This document shows positions 1-5,610 of a stretch of 9,727 nt of DNA, one piece after another. The stretch covers positions 1 to 9,727 of the forward strand of contig JAIUYC010000070.1 of NCBI GenBank assembly GCA_020216575.1, in the 5' to 3' direction. The DNA is from Coleofasciculus sp. S288 (GTDB lineage: Bacteria > Cyanobacteriota > Cyanobacteriia > Cyanobacteriales > Coleofasciculaceae). Under the pieces are notes generated by a model, which was given only the letters and a program-made list of their open reading frames with translations, had not been told where the DNA came from and did not search any database. The position numbers were made by a program, and so were the translations under genes. Each line of letters begins with the position of its first letter. Positions within the stretch are counted from its first letter, which is position 1.

Positions 1-306
1 CTCTACACCCATTTCCTGAAGTGCTTTAGCCTGTGAAATAGTTCTGGGAAAACCATCTAATATAAAACCGGGTTGGCAGTCTGGCTGAGCGAGGCGAGTT
101 TTCAGCAGTTCAACCGCCATTTCATCAGAAACAAAATTTCCAGCATCTAAAGTCTTTTTGACCTCTAAACCCAGTAAAGTCTCTTCTTGAGTCACTGCTC
201 GTAACATACTCCCCGTGGAAATATGCGGAATTCCCAGAATAGCTTGTAAATATTGCGCTTGGGTACTTTTTCCCGAACCGGGACAACCTAAAAAGATTAA
301 ACGCAT
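1..306 (-). CDS. adk: Adenylate kinase family protein, N-terminal part (cut by window edge)
   Basis: The first 102 residues are present, and the gene continues beyond position 1. Adenylate kinases are cytosolic and interconvert ATP + AMP and 2 ADP. The P-loop GCPGSGKST lies at residues 7-15 right after the first strand (MRLIFL). The AMP-binding helix ISTGSMLR is at 30-37. The conserved LDGFPRT motif is at 83-89, followed by the QAKAL helix. Two positions differ from the common enzyme: the P-loop reads SGKST rather than AGKGT, and the usual Asp of ISTGD is Ser34. Many cyanobacteria carry a second, divergent adenylate kinase, and this may be that paralogue rather than the housekeeping copy (inference). 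The ATG at 304-306 starts exactly at the family's usual N terminus. I see no strong Shine-Dalgarno upstream. The LID domain is outside the window, so activity cannot be judged. Confidence 0.85.
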   Translation of the reverse strand, partial: MRLIFLGCPGSGKSTQAQYLQAILGIPHISTGSMLRAVTQEETLLGLEVKKTLDAGNFVSDEMAVELLKTRLAQPDCQPGFILDGFPRTISQAKALQEMGVE

Positions 307-322
307 AAAAGTTACAGCAAAA

Positions 323-343
323 GGCAGAGGGCAGAGGGCAGAA
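323..343. repeat. Heptamer short tandem repeat (GGCAGAG x3)
   Basis: Three head-to-tail copies of a 7-bp unit, GGCAGAG, GGCAGAG and GGCAGAA, lie 16 bp upstream of the adenylate kinase start codon. They resemble the short tandemly repeated heptamers (STRR) known from filamentous cyanobacteria. The location is non-coding, and I infer no function. Confidence 0.7.
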
Positions 344-448
344 GGGAAAAGATTAACAGGTCAAGGTTTTAGGATTTGGCTGTGTCCTAATCGCCTTGGC
401 GACTGCTATAGCTAGATGCAGGAAGGATTTCACAATCACCAAGCCCTG

Positions 449-595
449 GCGATTGAAATCGCGGCTATATAAACAAAGTCCGCCTGCGCGGACTAACGGA
501 AAATTAGGGGTTTTGAAGCCTGCGGAGGCAGGCTACCCTGCGGGAAGCCGCTAGCGCGTCTATGTTTGTGTAGCCCCAGTCTTCCAGTCTGCGGG
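449..595. repeat. Composite palindromic dispersed repeat, copy 1
   Basis: This is a non-coding element made of nested inverted repeats. A small hairpin GCGATT/AATCGC (449-462) leads in. An outer inverted repeat follows, GGCTATATAAACA (463-475) against TGTTTGTGTAGCC (563-575), 13 pairs of which two are G:T. Inside it are AGTCCGC-ctgc-GCGGACT (477-494), AGCCTGC-ggag-GCAGGCT (517-534) and a short GCGG-gaag-CCGC (540-551). Both main inner hairpins have 7-bp stems and 4-nt loops. I recognise this architecture as a widespread cyanobacterial intergenic repeat, and a second copy lies near 3203-3291. It sits downstream of the pentapeptide gene, between it and adk, and fills most of the 336-bp gap. The outer limits are approximate. 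Confidence 0.75.
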
Positions 596-642
596 TGATA
601 AGGTGCAAGATCTGAGCATGCTTAAATGGAAATTAATGGCAC

Positions 643-2409
643 TTACTCGGCTGACTGCCAACCTTCAATGGCCGCGATCGCAACATTGAGATACATGTTA
701 TCCATTAGTTCTTTGAATAGCTCTTTTCCGCCCTCATGTAGAGCATTCACAAACCGTTGTCGCTTTGTTGGGGGGATGGCGAGAGTTAGGAAGGCTTTTT
801 GCTCAACTTCTGTTGCAGTGGGATTCGTCTGTTCGAGTTGCTTTAGGAGTTGTTGAATTTCAGCGGCTGCTTCAGCTAGGGTTTGCCGTTGTTCTGGTGC
901 GTAGTTGTGTTGAGTGCCTACTATTTCATTGTCTTGTACTGTTTCGCCACTTACCAAATTACTTCCAGTTGTCTCTGGTGCAAAGCCGTATACTTTAGAA
1001 CCTTGTATATTGTACTTAGGAGTTTCCGCCACTTTTGTTAATCCTCTAGTAACTGTGCTAACTGCTATTTCTAAGCTTTTAATTTGACCTGTTTGTTGGG
1101 CTATCAAGAATATTAATTCATTTTTTGGTAAAGACTTAAGTCTATTGTAATTCTCAAAATACTCAGCATTTAATGCAGAATGGTCGGCTTCTGGGGCAGT
1201 TTTAGCTCGGAGCAAGAAATTTCCCTGACCCCGTTTCGCCATTGCCACGATTTCGAGTTCTGCCTCTGGGTGGTTCTCTGCTAATTGCTTAAAGGAAATG
1301 GCAATGGCACGGGGGTCAACGTCTTGGTTGTGGTAGAGGTCGAGGGTATCGACAATGGGTTTGATGAAGTCCGCAAAGTCACCGTCAGAAAAGGTTTCGT
1401 TCCAATTGTCTGGTTTGCGGCGGGGATTGGGGTCTTCTTTTGTCGGCTCTCGCATGAAGACATACTCACACCTCACTCCATGCAGCTTGGTATGACTGGT
1501 AATGCCCCAGTCTTCTATGTAAGCGCCCGTGAGAGTAGCACCCGTTAAGTCTGTCTCGTCTAGCTGAGTTTGCACCAACTTCGCTCTGGATAGGTCAGTC
1601 TCTTGCAAGTTGGCTTCGCTTAAATCAGTTCCGATGAAGCTGGCATCAGCTAGGTTAGCGCCTTGTAAGTTGATACCTCGTAGGGATTGGCGATCAAAGT
1701 TCTGAGCTTGTCCCTGTCCCGTAATGAGTAACTGTTGTACTTTGGGAAACTGAAGATAAGTGGTTCCGGGACGAGCGCGAGCGAGCTTTTTGGTTTGATG
1801 CCAGCGAGTACGGGTAAGGGTTGCATTTCTGAAGTCTGTACTTTTGAGTGTGGCAGAAGTGAAGTCAGCATCGGTTAAGTCAGCATTGCGAAAGCTGGTG
1901 CCTCCAGTTGCGGCAAAGGCGATGGCAAACGTCCGAATCCAGGCATCTCGCGCATCTCCTTTAAGAGCACGCCAGCTAAGGTAAGCGCTAAGTAGCACGA
2001 CAGCGAAAGTGACAGCGAAAGTGGCAGCGAAATTGCCACCTCCAAGTTCACCTCTAGCGACAGCGAAAGCGACAGCGAAAGCCATAGCGAAAGCGACAGC
2101 GACAGCGACAGCTCCAACTCCAGCCACAGCGACAGCGAAAGCGAAAGCCACAGCGAAAGCCACAGCGAAAGCCACAGCGAAAGCTCCAACTCCAGCGAAA
2201 GCGAAAGCGAAAGCGAAAGCGACAGCAAAAGTTCCCAATCCGGCTACTAGACCTTTGCGGATAGTGACGATAAAGAAAATTGCAAGCGCTATTAAGGTAA
2301 CCCAGGCAGGAATAATATTACTTGCGTAAAAGCTCAATGCTACTGGAGTACTAATAAATAGTGAAAAAATCCCTGATAGTCCTGAGAGTAGCCATGAGGT
2401 GATGACCAA
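643..2409 (-). CDS. Main fragment: membrane and pentapeptide-repeat protein with conserved cyanobacterial tail
   Basis: The open part after the TAG could initiate at the TTG at 2409 (588 residues), but no good ribosome-binding site supports this start. Residues 4-50 form two membrane spans. Residues 61-118 are an extreme Ala/Val/Phe dipeptide-repeat stretch, and a further hydrophobic segment lies at about 127-143. FAATGGTSFRNADL begins a second pentapeptide block (about 172-203). A linker follows (LLITGQGQAQNFDR), then a third block (about 243-300). Residues 336-405 (NWNETFSDGDFADFIKP through LLRAKTAP) and the tail from about 465, including GTQHNYAPEQRQTLAEAA, are conserved modules I recognise from cyanobacterial multidomain proteins. 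The tail ends in a helical EIQQLLKQLEQTNPTATE segment. The function is unknown. A membrane-anchored interaction scaffold is an inference from the repeats and spans. Confidence 0.75.
   Translation of the reverse strand: MVITSWLLSGLSGIFSLFISTPVALSFYASNIIPAWVTLIALAIFFIVTIRKGLVAGLGTFAVAFAFAFAFAGVGAFAVAFAVAFAVAFAFAVAVAGVGAVAVAVAFAMAFAVAFAVARGELGGGNFAATFAVTFAVVLLSAYLSWRALKGDARDAWIRTFAIAFAATGGTSFRNADLTDADFTSATLKSTDFRNATLTRTRWHQTKKLARARPGTTYLQFPKVQQLLITGQGQAQNFDRQSLRGINLQGANLADASFIGTDLSEANLQETDLSRAKLVQTQLDETDLTGATLTGAYIEDWGITSHTKLHGVRCEYVFMREPTKEDPNPRRKPDNWNETFSDGDFADFIKPIVDTLDLYHNQDVDPRAIAISFKQLAENHPEAELEIVAMAKRGQGNFLLRAKTAPEADHSALNAEYFENYNRLKSLPKNELIFLIAQQTGQIKSLEIAVSTVTRGLTKVAETPKYNIQGSKVYGFAPETTGSNLVSGETVQDNEIVGTQHNYAPEQRQTLAEAAAEIQQLLKQLEQTNPTATEVEQKAFLTLAIPPTKRQRFVNALHEGGKELFKELMDNMYLNVAIAAIEGWQSAE
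2056..2229. repeat. Degenerate hexanucleotide repeat coding for an (Ala-Val/Phe)n stretch
   Basis: On the plus strand the tract is built from GCGACA, GCGAAA, GCCACA and GCTCCA-like hexamers. Read on the minus strand it encodes alternating Ala and Phe/Val with occasional Gly (residues 61-118 of the main fragment). Because the unit is 6 bp, gain or loss of units keeps the frame open. All overlapping frames are open for the same reason, which creates spurious Leu-Ser and Ala-Lys open frames here. The tract is coding sequence, not an intergenic repeat. Confidence 0.85.
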
Positions 2410-2418
2410 ACCCGTTGC

Positions 2419-2622
2419 CTAACGGCGCTGTAGTCCTGCCTTAGCACCGCTAAAGTTAGCACCTGTCAGCGTGGCATTAGTAAAGTTTGCCCCTCGGATG
2501 TCGGCTCCACTGAAGTTTGCCCCAGAGAGGTCTTTTCCTGTGAAAGATTGTCCTCTGAGATTTTCTCCACTGAAATCTCGTCTTCCGTCTGTGTATCGCT
2601 TCAGAACCTCATGAGCTTTCAT
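2419..2622 (-). CDS. N-terminal fragment of the pentapeptide-repeat protein (67 aa)
   Basis: The ATG at 2622 opens with MKAHEVLKRYTDGRRDF, the usual start of this cyanobacterial family. Residues 17-61 are pentapeptide repeats of the A(D/N)LXX type, for example LSGANFSGADIRGANF. Such repeats fold into a right-handed quadrilateral beta-helix used as a protein-interaction scaffold. The frame then reaches AGLQRR and a TAG codon at 2421-2419, exactly where the long membrane half should begin. If translated alone this would be a short soluble beta-helix cap with no membrane anchor. No strong ribosome-binding site is visible upstream of the ATG. It is best read as the 5' part of the broken gene rather than an independent gene. 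Confidence 0.6.
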   Translation of the reverse strand: MKAHEVLKRYTDGRRDFSGENLRGQSFTGKDLSGANFSGADIRGANFTNATLTGANFSGAKAGLQRR

Positions 2623-2648
2623 TTTTGTCTGCTAGCGTTTGGGTTTTA

Positions 2649-2676
2649 GTAGGGGCACGATATATCGTGCCCCTAC
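2649..2676. repeat. Perfect 28-bp palindrome (GTAGGGGCACGATA / TATCGTGCCCCTAC)
   Basis: The two 14-bp arms are exact reverse complements with no spacer. The core AGGGGCACG...CGTGCCCCT is a dispersed palindromic motif I recognise from many cyanobacterial genomes. It lies 27 bp upstream of the start codon of the split pentapeptide gene, so it would fall in or next to that gene's promoter or leader. It could form a cruciform or a strong RNA hairpin. Its role is unknown. Confidence 0.85.
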
Positions 2677-2700
2677 AATCCTGTTATGGGAGTAATACAA

Positions 2701-2830
2701 CGCGATCGCACCCTAATCCGCAAGAATCCCTCTTGGCATTTCAAGACAGTATCTACAAGCCTACCGTTGGTATTGATAACGCGATCGCATCCCATTCCTT
2801 ACAAACGCGATCGCACCCCAATCCGTAAAA
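2701..2830. repeat. Cluster of HIP1-containing dispersed repeats
   Basis: Three GCGATCGC octamers (2702, 2781 and 2806) sit within about 110 bp. Each is followed by a related sequence of the form ACCCYAATCCG or ATCCCATTCC. The 24-bp stretch at 2800-2823 recurs exactly at 4871-4894, and a shorter relative is at 4276-4295. HIP1 is abundant in cyanobacterial genomes, but here the match extends well past the octamer, which points to copies of a small dispersed element. Confidence 0.65.
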
Positions 2831-2857
2831 TACTCTCACACGCCAAGCTTTTTACTG

Positions 2858-3172
2858 GAAACTTGGAGTTCCGAACTCGGAGGATGACGTGCTGAACTGG
2901 AATGGTGCGGTGTGAAACGAGAATGATGTCGTTTGAAACAGGAACAATGAGGTTTGGAACAGGAATGACGCGGTTTGAAGTGAGAATGATGTCGTCTGAA
3001 ATAGGAATGATGCCGTTTCAAACAGGAACGATGTCACTTAAAACAACAATTTTGTTGCTTTAAACAGGAATGATGTCACTTAAAACAACAATTTTGTTGT
3101 TTTAATCAGGAATGATGCCGTCTGAAATAGGAATGTTGCCGTTTCCAACAGGGATGATGTCGTGTCTTTGGA
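2858..3172. repeat. 21-bp-period degenerate tandem array (about 15 units)
   Basis: The consensus unit on the plus strand is close to GAATGATGTCGTTTGAAACAG. Clear units run back to back from 2900 to 3172 with strict 21-bp spacing, and weaker ones extend back to about 2858. Units at 3026-3067 and 3068-3109 pair up into two 42-bp copies that match at 39 of 42 positions and carry an A/T-rich hairpin. There are no spacers, so this is not a CRISPR array. Since 21 is divisible by three, heptapeptide-repeat open frames appear on the minus strand, but none has credible gene features. The array lies between the pentapeptide gene and the toxin-antitoxin pair. Confidence 0.85.
3080..3105. repeat. 12-bp-stem hairpin inside the 21-bp array (imperfect copy at 3038-3063)
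   Basis: TTAAAACAACAA pairs perfectly with TTGTTGTTTTAA around a central TT. The copy 42 bp upstream at 3038-3063 has one mismatch in the right arm (GCTTTAA for GTTTTAA). No poly-T run follows on either strand, so an intrinsic terminator is not the obvious reading. Confidence 0.75.
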
Positions 3173-3202
3173 GGTTATAACACCCACAGAATGGAATTCT
3201 GG

Positions 3203-3291
3203 GGCTATACAAACAAAGCCTGCCTCCGCAGGCTATAAGATTTAGTCCGCCTGCACGGAGTTGGTTTGTTTGTTCCGCAGGTTTCAACCTG
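3203..3291. repeat. Composite palindromic dispersed repeat, copy 2 (partly degenerate)
   Basis: GGCTATACAAACAAAG opens the element, matching copy 1 at 463-478 with one difference. The outer inverted repeat is ACAAACAAA (3209-3217) against TTTGTTTGT (3265-3273). Inside are AGCCTGC-ctcc-GCAGGCT (3217-3234), which is the exact reverse complement of the hairpin at 517-534, and a decayed AGTCCGC hairpin (3244-3261, right arm ACGGAGT instead of GCGGACT). CAGGTT/AACCTG (3278-3291) follows as a small extra hairpin. The order of the two inner hairpins is the reverse of that in copy 1. Confidence 0.7.
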
Positions 3292-3416
3292 TCGGCGATT
3301 CATGTGCAATAACGATAGATGCGATCGCACCTTCGGACAAAATAGCGTTAGCGTAGCATCTCGGAGGGTTATCGCTCGTCTACCGTCAACGCTACGATCA
3401 GAAAAAGCTTAGTGAG

Positions 3417-3422
3417 AGAGGA
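3417..3422 (+). promoter_or_regulatory. Ribosome-binding site selecting the ATG at 3427
   Basis: AGAGGA ends 4 bp before the ATG at 3427. It overlaps codons of the longer GTG-initiated frame, so it favours the shorter 126-residue antitoxin. Confidence 0.5.
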
Positions 3423-3426
3423 CTCT

Positions 3427-3807
3427 ATGGTACTCAATTTCTCAACAGTAACAAGGACTCAGCCTGCAACCCTGAATTTACATATTCTGCTGGAACGCAA
3501 CGATGAGGGGAAGGCGATCGCTTCTGTCCTAGAACTGCCCAACTGCTATGTTGAAGCACCAACTCAGGCACAGGCTATAGAAGACTTACAAAAGTTGTTG
3601 CTTGCTCGTCTAGAAAAGATACAAATTATTCCTCTGGAAATTCAATTGCCTCAAGCAGAACAAACTGAAAATCCTTGGATGAAGTTTGCGGGTGTATTTA
3701 AAGACGATCCAGACTTTGCTGAAATCGCTGAAAGTCTTAGGGCAGAGCGTAACACAATGAATGATGACCGAGAGAGCGATCAGTTTGAGACTGATTTAGA
3801 AAATTAA
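3427..3807 (+). CDS. HicB-like antitoxin of a type II toxin-antitoxin pair
   Basis: This protein of 126 residues is encoded 5 bp upstream of a PIN-domain toxin. Residues 17-70 (LNLHILLERNDEGKAIASV through the EDLQKLLLARLEKI helix) have the beta-beta-beta-alpha pattern of HicB-type antitoxins: a strand, then 'GKAIASVLELPNCYVEAPT', then a helix starting AQAIEDL. The C-terminal part ENPWMKFAGVFKDDPDFAEI (81-100) plus the acidic end resembles the toxin-binding tails of cyanobacterial VapC partners. It presumably masks the PIN nuclease and may autoregulate the operon, but no separate DNA-binding domain is obvious. The ATG at 3427 is preferred over the upstream in-frame GTG at 3412, because AGAGGA lies 4 bp before the ATG. 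The family assignment rests on pattern, so a non-HicB antitoxin remains possible. Confidence 0.75.
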   Translation: MVLNFSTVTRTQPATLNLHILLERNDEGKAIASVLELPNCYVEAPTQAQAIEDLQKLLLARLEKIQIIPLEIQLPQAEQTENPWMKFAGVFKDDPDFAEIAESLRAERNTMNDDRESDQFETDLEN

Positions 3808-3812
3808 AACTC

Positions 3813-4253
3813 ATGAGTATTTACATACTCGACACCGACCATGTTTCGCTCTTGCTCCAAGGGAATCAAACTGTTAGTTCTAGGGCTGCTCAAGTCTATC
3901 CCGATTTAGCGATCGCGATTGTCACAGTGCAGGAAATTTTCAATGGGTGGATCGTAAAAATAAACAACTCTGCTCAATCCTCAAATTTGGTTAGACTTTA
4001 CACCAATTTGTGGACAACCGTGGAATTCTTCAAGGGAGTGAGGATATTGAACTTTGATGCGGCTGCCTACACCTGCTATGAGCGTCTATTGAGGGAAAAC
4101 AAGCAACTGAATAAAAAAAGACTACAGAAAGATTTACGAATTGCTGCCATCGCCCTTTCGGTGAATGGATTGATGGTTACCCGTAACCAACGGGATTTCT
4201 CTCAAGTTCCGGGTTTAGCGCTGGAGGATTGGACATCAGAGAATTCTGGTTAG
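3813..4253 (+). CDS. vapC: PIN-domain ribonuclease toxin, VapC type
   Basis: This 146-residue protein has the length and full motif set of VapC toxins, Mg2+-dependent endoribonucleases that usually cleave tRNA or rRNA and stop translation. The first strand carries YILDTDHVSLL with acidic D7 and D9. E41 lies in VTVQEIF, D107 in KKRLQKDLRIAAIAL, and N125 and D128 in VTRNQRDF. All expected acidic positions are therefore present and the toxin looks intact. The protein ends QVPGLALEDW plus a few residues, as usual for the family. It starts 5 bp after the stop of the antitoxin gene, which argues for co-transcription and coupled translation. The stop codon is TAG. The next gene downstream is convergent. 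Confidence 0.9.
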   Translation: MSIYILDTDHVSLLLQGNQTVSSRAAQVYPDLAIAIVTVQEIFNGWIVKINNSAQSSNLVRLYTNLWTTVEFFKGVRILNFDAAAYTCYERLLRENKQLNKKRLQKDLRIAAIALSVNGLMVTRNQRDFSQVPGLALEDWTSENSG

Positions 4254-4312
4254 GGGAATAATTTGTGATGTAGAAGCGATCGCACTCATTCCGTAAGACA
4301 CTATTGAACAAT

Positions 4313-4801
4313 CTACTCCCACTCTTCACCGAATTCGGTTTGCCGTCCTGGGAAGAACTCAAAATCTAGTGTTTGCTCTAGGGAGTAAGAGCATTCTTGA
4401 GGAAAAGTTTTATAACTCATAGACGTTTCCCGAACAGCCAAGTCCAAGGCATCTTGGTACGCAATTTCTAATGCTTCAGGTAAATAAGGATGCAAGCTCG
4501 GACTCTTCTCAAGCAGCCGCAAGATCCGACGACGCTGCTCTCGGATTGTAGCGAACCAGCTTCTTGAGCGATTGTCAGGCTGAAACTCCCACTTAAGCAA
4601 ATGTCCCAATAAAACTCCCAAGCGGTTTTCTAGCTCTCGCCGCTCTTGCCTTCCCAAAGACTCAATCTCCTCAACCAGATTCGGAATATCTAAACTGCTC
4701 CACTTTTTTTCTTGGAGAAGCTTTGCCTGTTGCTGCGTCCATGCATAAAAATCTACTTCGTAAGCTGGAGAGGATTCATTCGTTACACAGGAATCATTCA
4801 C
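4313..4801 (-). CDS. DUF29 family protein
   Basis: This protein of 162 residues belongs to DUF29, a family of unknown function that is highly expanded in cyanobacteria. The N-terminal signature YEVDFYAWTQQQAKLL (14-29) is followed by the SSLDIPNLVEEIESLGRQE helix region and RRELENRLGVLLGHLLKW. A central basic stretch (RSRSWFATIREQRRRILRLL) comes next, and then the C-terminal FPQECSYSLEQTLDFEFFPG. The length is normal for the family and there are no membrane segments, so it is probably cytosolic and helical. The start is a GTG at 4801, 13 codons before the signature, where family members usually begin. It is convergent with the toxin gene, separated by 59 bp that contain a HIP1 repeat. No partner gene suggests a function. 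Confidence 0.88.
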   Translation of the reverse strand: MNDSCVTNESSPAYEVDFYAWTQQQAKLLQEKKWSSLDIPNLVEEIESLGRQERRELENRLGVLLGHLLKWEFQPDNRSRSWFATIREQRRRILRLLEKSPSLHPYLPEALEIAYQDALDLAVRETSMSYKTFPQECSYSLEQTLDFEFFPGRQTEFGEEWE

Positions 4802-4870
4802 CGTTAGCTGCTTTCTCTAGCTCATTTAGTCTTTAAAGTATAACGCTTAACTGCACCAGTTCTTTTTCCG

Positions 4871-4894
4871 TACAAACGCGATCGCACCCCAATC
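4871..4894. repeat. Second copy of the 24-bp HIP1-containing repeat
   Basis: This stretch is identical over 24 bp to 2800-2823 and contains GCGATCGC at 4878-4885. It lies about 70 bp upstream of the DUF29 start codon. Confidence 0.75.
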
Positions 4895-4941
4895 TTTCTC
4901 TGCTCTACGAAGATGTTGAATTTACCGACGAGCAAGATGCT

Positions 4942-4982
4942 TAAAAAACAAAGGCGTGGAGACTCGCCAAGCCTTCACGCCC
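4942..4982 (-). terminator. Rho-independent terminator of the glyoxalase-fold gene
   Basis: On the minus strand, GGCGTGAA pairs with TCCACGCC (one G:T pair, extendable to 9 bp) around a 12-nt loop, followed at once by TTTGTTTTTT. It lies 28 bp past the stop of the minus-strand gene ending at 5011. A run of T on the other side (4984-4988 region, AAAAAA on plus) would also allow weak termination in the opposite direction, but no plus-strand gene ends here. It separates that gene from the DUF29 gene. Confidence 0.8.
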
Positions 4983-5010
4983 AAAAAATGCGATCGCAAA
5001 TTACCCATTA

Positions 5011-5610
5011 CTAATTAGAAACTTCTGCCATTTCAATCACGCGCCCTTCCAAATCCTTCACTAAAAAGTTCAACGGCTTCTGCGTGCGAATTTTATACTT
5101 CAGGCGTCGCATTTGCACCCGCAGCAATACCTGTTCTAGACAGTCGCGATCAAAACAAACATGGCGCTGCTGGTTTTTATTGCCAATGCTTGCCCCTGAA
5201 ATCACATGCAGTTGGGTATTCTTTTTAAGCTGATACCACAGTCCCTCAGTCCCGTTCAGTCTAGTCGCACTCGTGGTTCCCATGCCTGATGACATATAAA
5301 GGGGGTCAATGCCACCCGCAGCTCCTAGTGTTTGCTCGTAATTGTAGTAGTAGTGCAGAGGAACATCCGCTGCTGTCAACTCCAGCAAACCTTCGTAAAA
5401 CTGTTGCGCTACGTCTAAATCAGACACCATGACTGTGTGGACTTTCGGCGCACTAGTGAGAAACATCCACATGGCAACCGCATAGGCAGCTAGCAGCATC
5501 ACCATGATGCCCTGAGTGGAAAATAGGCTGTCTAAAGGCAGACCAGGCAAAAAAGCACCAGGAGGTAGGGGCTGAAGTAACCAGGAAATAATATCAACTG
5601 ATAGAATCAT
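5011..5610 (-). CDS. Membrane-anchored glyoxalase-like (VOC superfamily) protein
   Basis: The protein has 199 residues. Residues 35-52 (IMVMLLAAYAVAMWMFL) form one membrane span after a proline-rich N terminus. Residues 56-197 form a single VOC-type domain of paired beta-alpha-beta-beta-beta modules. KVHTVMVSDLDVAQQFYEGLL is the typical first module, and RHVCFDRDCLEQVLLR plus FLVKDLEGRVIEMAEV forms the second. Candidate metal ligands are H58, H150 and E193, with H135 as a possible fourth, but the exact set needs a structural alignment. I recognise it as a conserved cyanobacterial protein usually named only 'glyoxalase-like domain protein'. The substrate is unknown, and genuine glyoxalase I activity should not be assumed. 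The ATG at 5610 is the only good start. It is divergent from the sigma-like gene. Confidence 0.82.
   Translation of the reverse strand: MILSVDIISWLLQPLPPGAFLPGLPLDSLFSTQGIMVMLLAAYAVAMWMFLTSAPKVHTVMVSDLDVAQQFYEGLLELTAADVPLHYYYNYEQTLGAAGGIDPLYMSSGMGTTSATRLNGTEGLWYQLKKNTQLHVISGASIGNKNQQRHVCFDRDCLEQVLLRVQMRRLKYKIRTQKPLNFLVKDLEGRVIEMAEVSN

Larger units (their letters stand above)
643..2622 (-). pseudogene. Pentapeptide-repeat membrane protein gene interrupted by an in-frame TAG
   Basis: Read through, this is one 659-codon frame starting at the ATG at 2622 and ending with TAA at 643-645. Codon 68 (2421-2419 on the minus strand) is TAG. Both flanks are in the same frame: GLQRR, stop, then ATGLVITSWLLSGLSG. 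From memory of this cyanobacterial family, the junction normally reads ...GLQRRWA..., so the stop looks like a TGG to TAG change, a single base at position 2420. Nothing else in the frame is damaged and domain order is intact from end to end. This could be a very recent pseudogene, a sequencing error, or a gene expressed by readthrough. TAG is used as the normal terminator by the neighbouring PIN and TPR genes, so genetic-code reassignment is unlikely. The two halves are described separately. Confidence 0.8.

Noticed and set aside
1875..2329. Open frames on both strands rich in Leu-Ser or Ala-Lys repeats
   Set aside because: They are shadow frames of the 6-bp repeat tract inside the pentapeptide gene. 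They have no start signals and no recognisable domain.
2419..2421. Amber codon reassignment as an explanation for the in-frame TAG
   Set aside because: Neighbouring genes (PIN toxin at 4253, TPR gene at 7708, DUF29 gene at 4313) end normally at TAG, so TAG is a stop in this organism.
2836..3037. Two overlapping minus-strand frames with heptapeptide repeats (His-His-Ser or Phe-Leu-Phe types)
   Set aside because: They follow automatically from a 21-bp period without stops. Both frames overlap, neither has a ribosome-binding site, and neither extends past the repeat in a protein-like way.
2858..3172. Possible CRISPR array
   Set aside because: The repeats are contiguous, degenerate and only 21 bp, with no unique spacers and no cas genes in the window.
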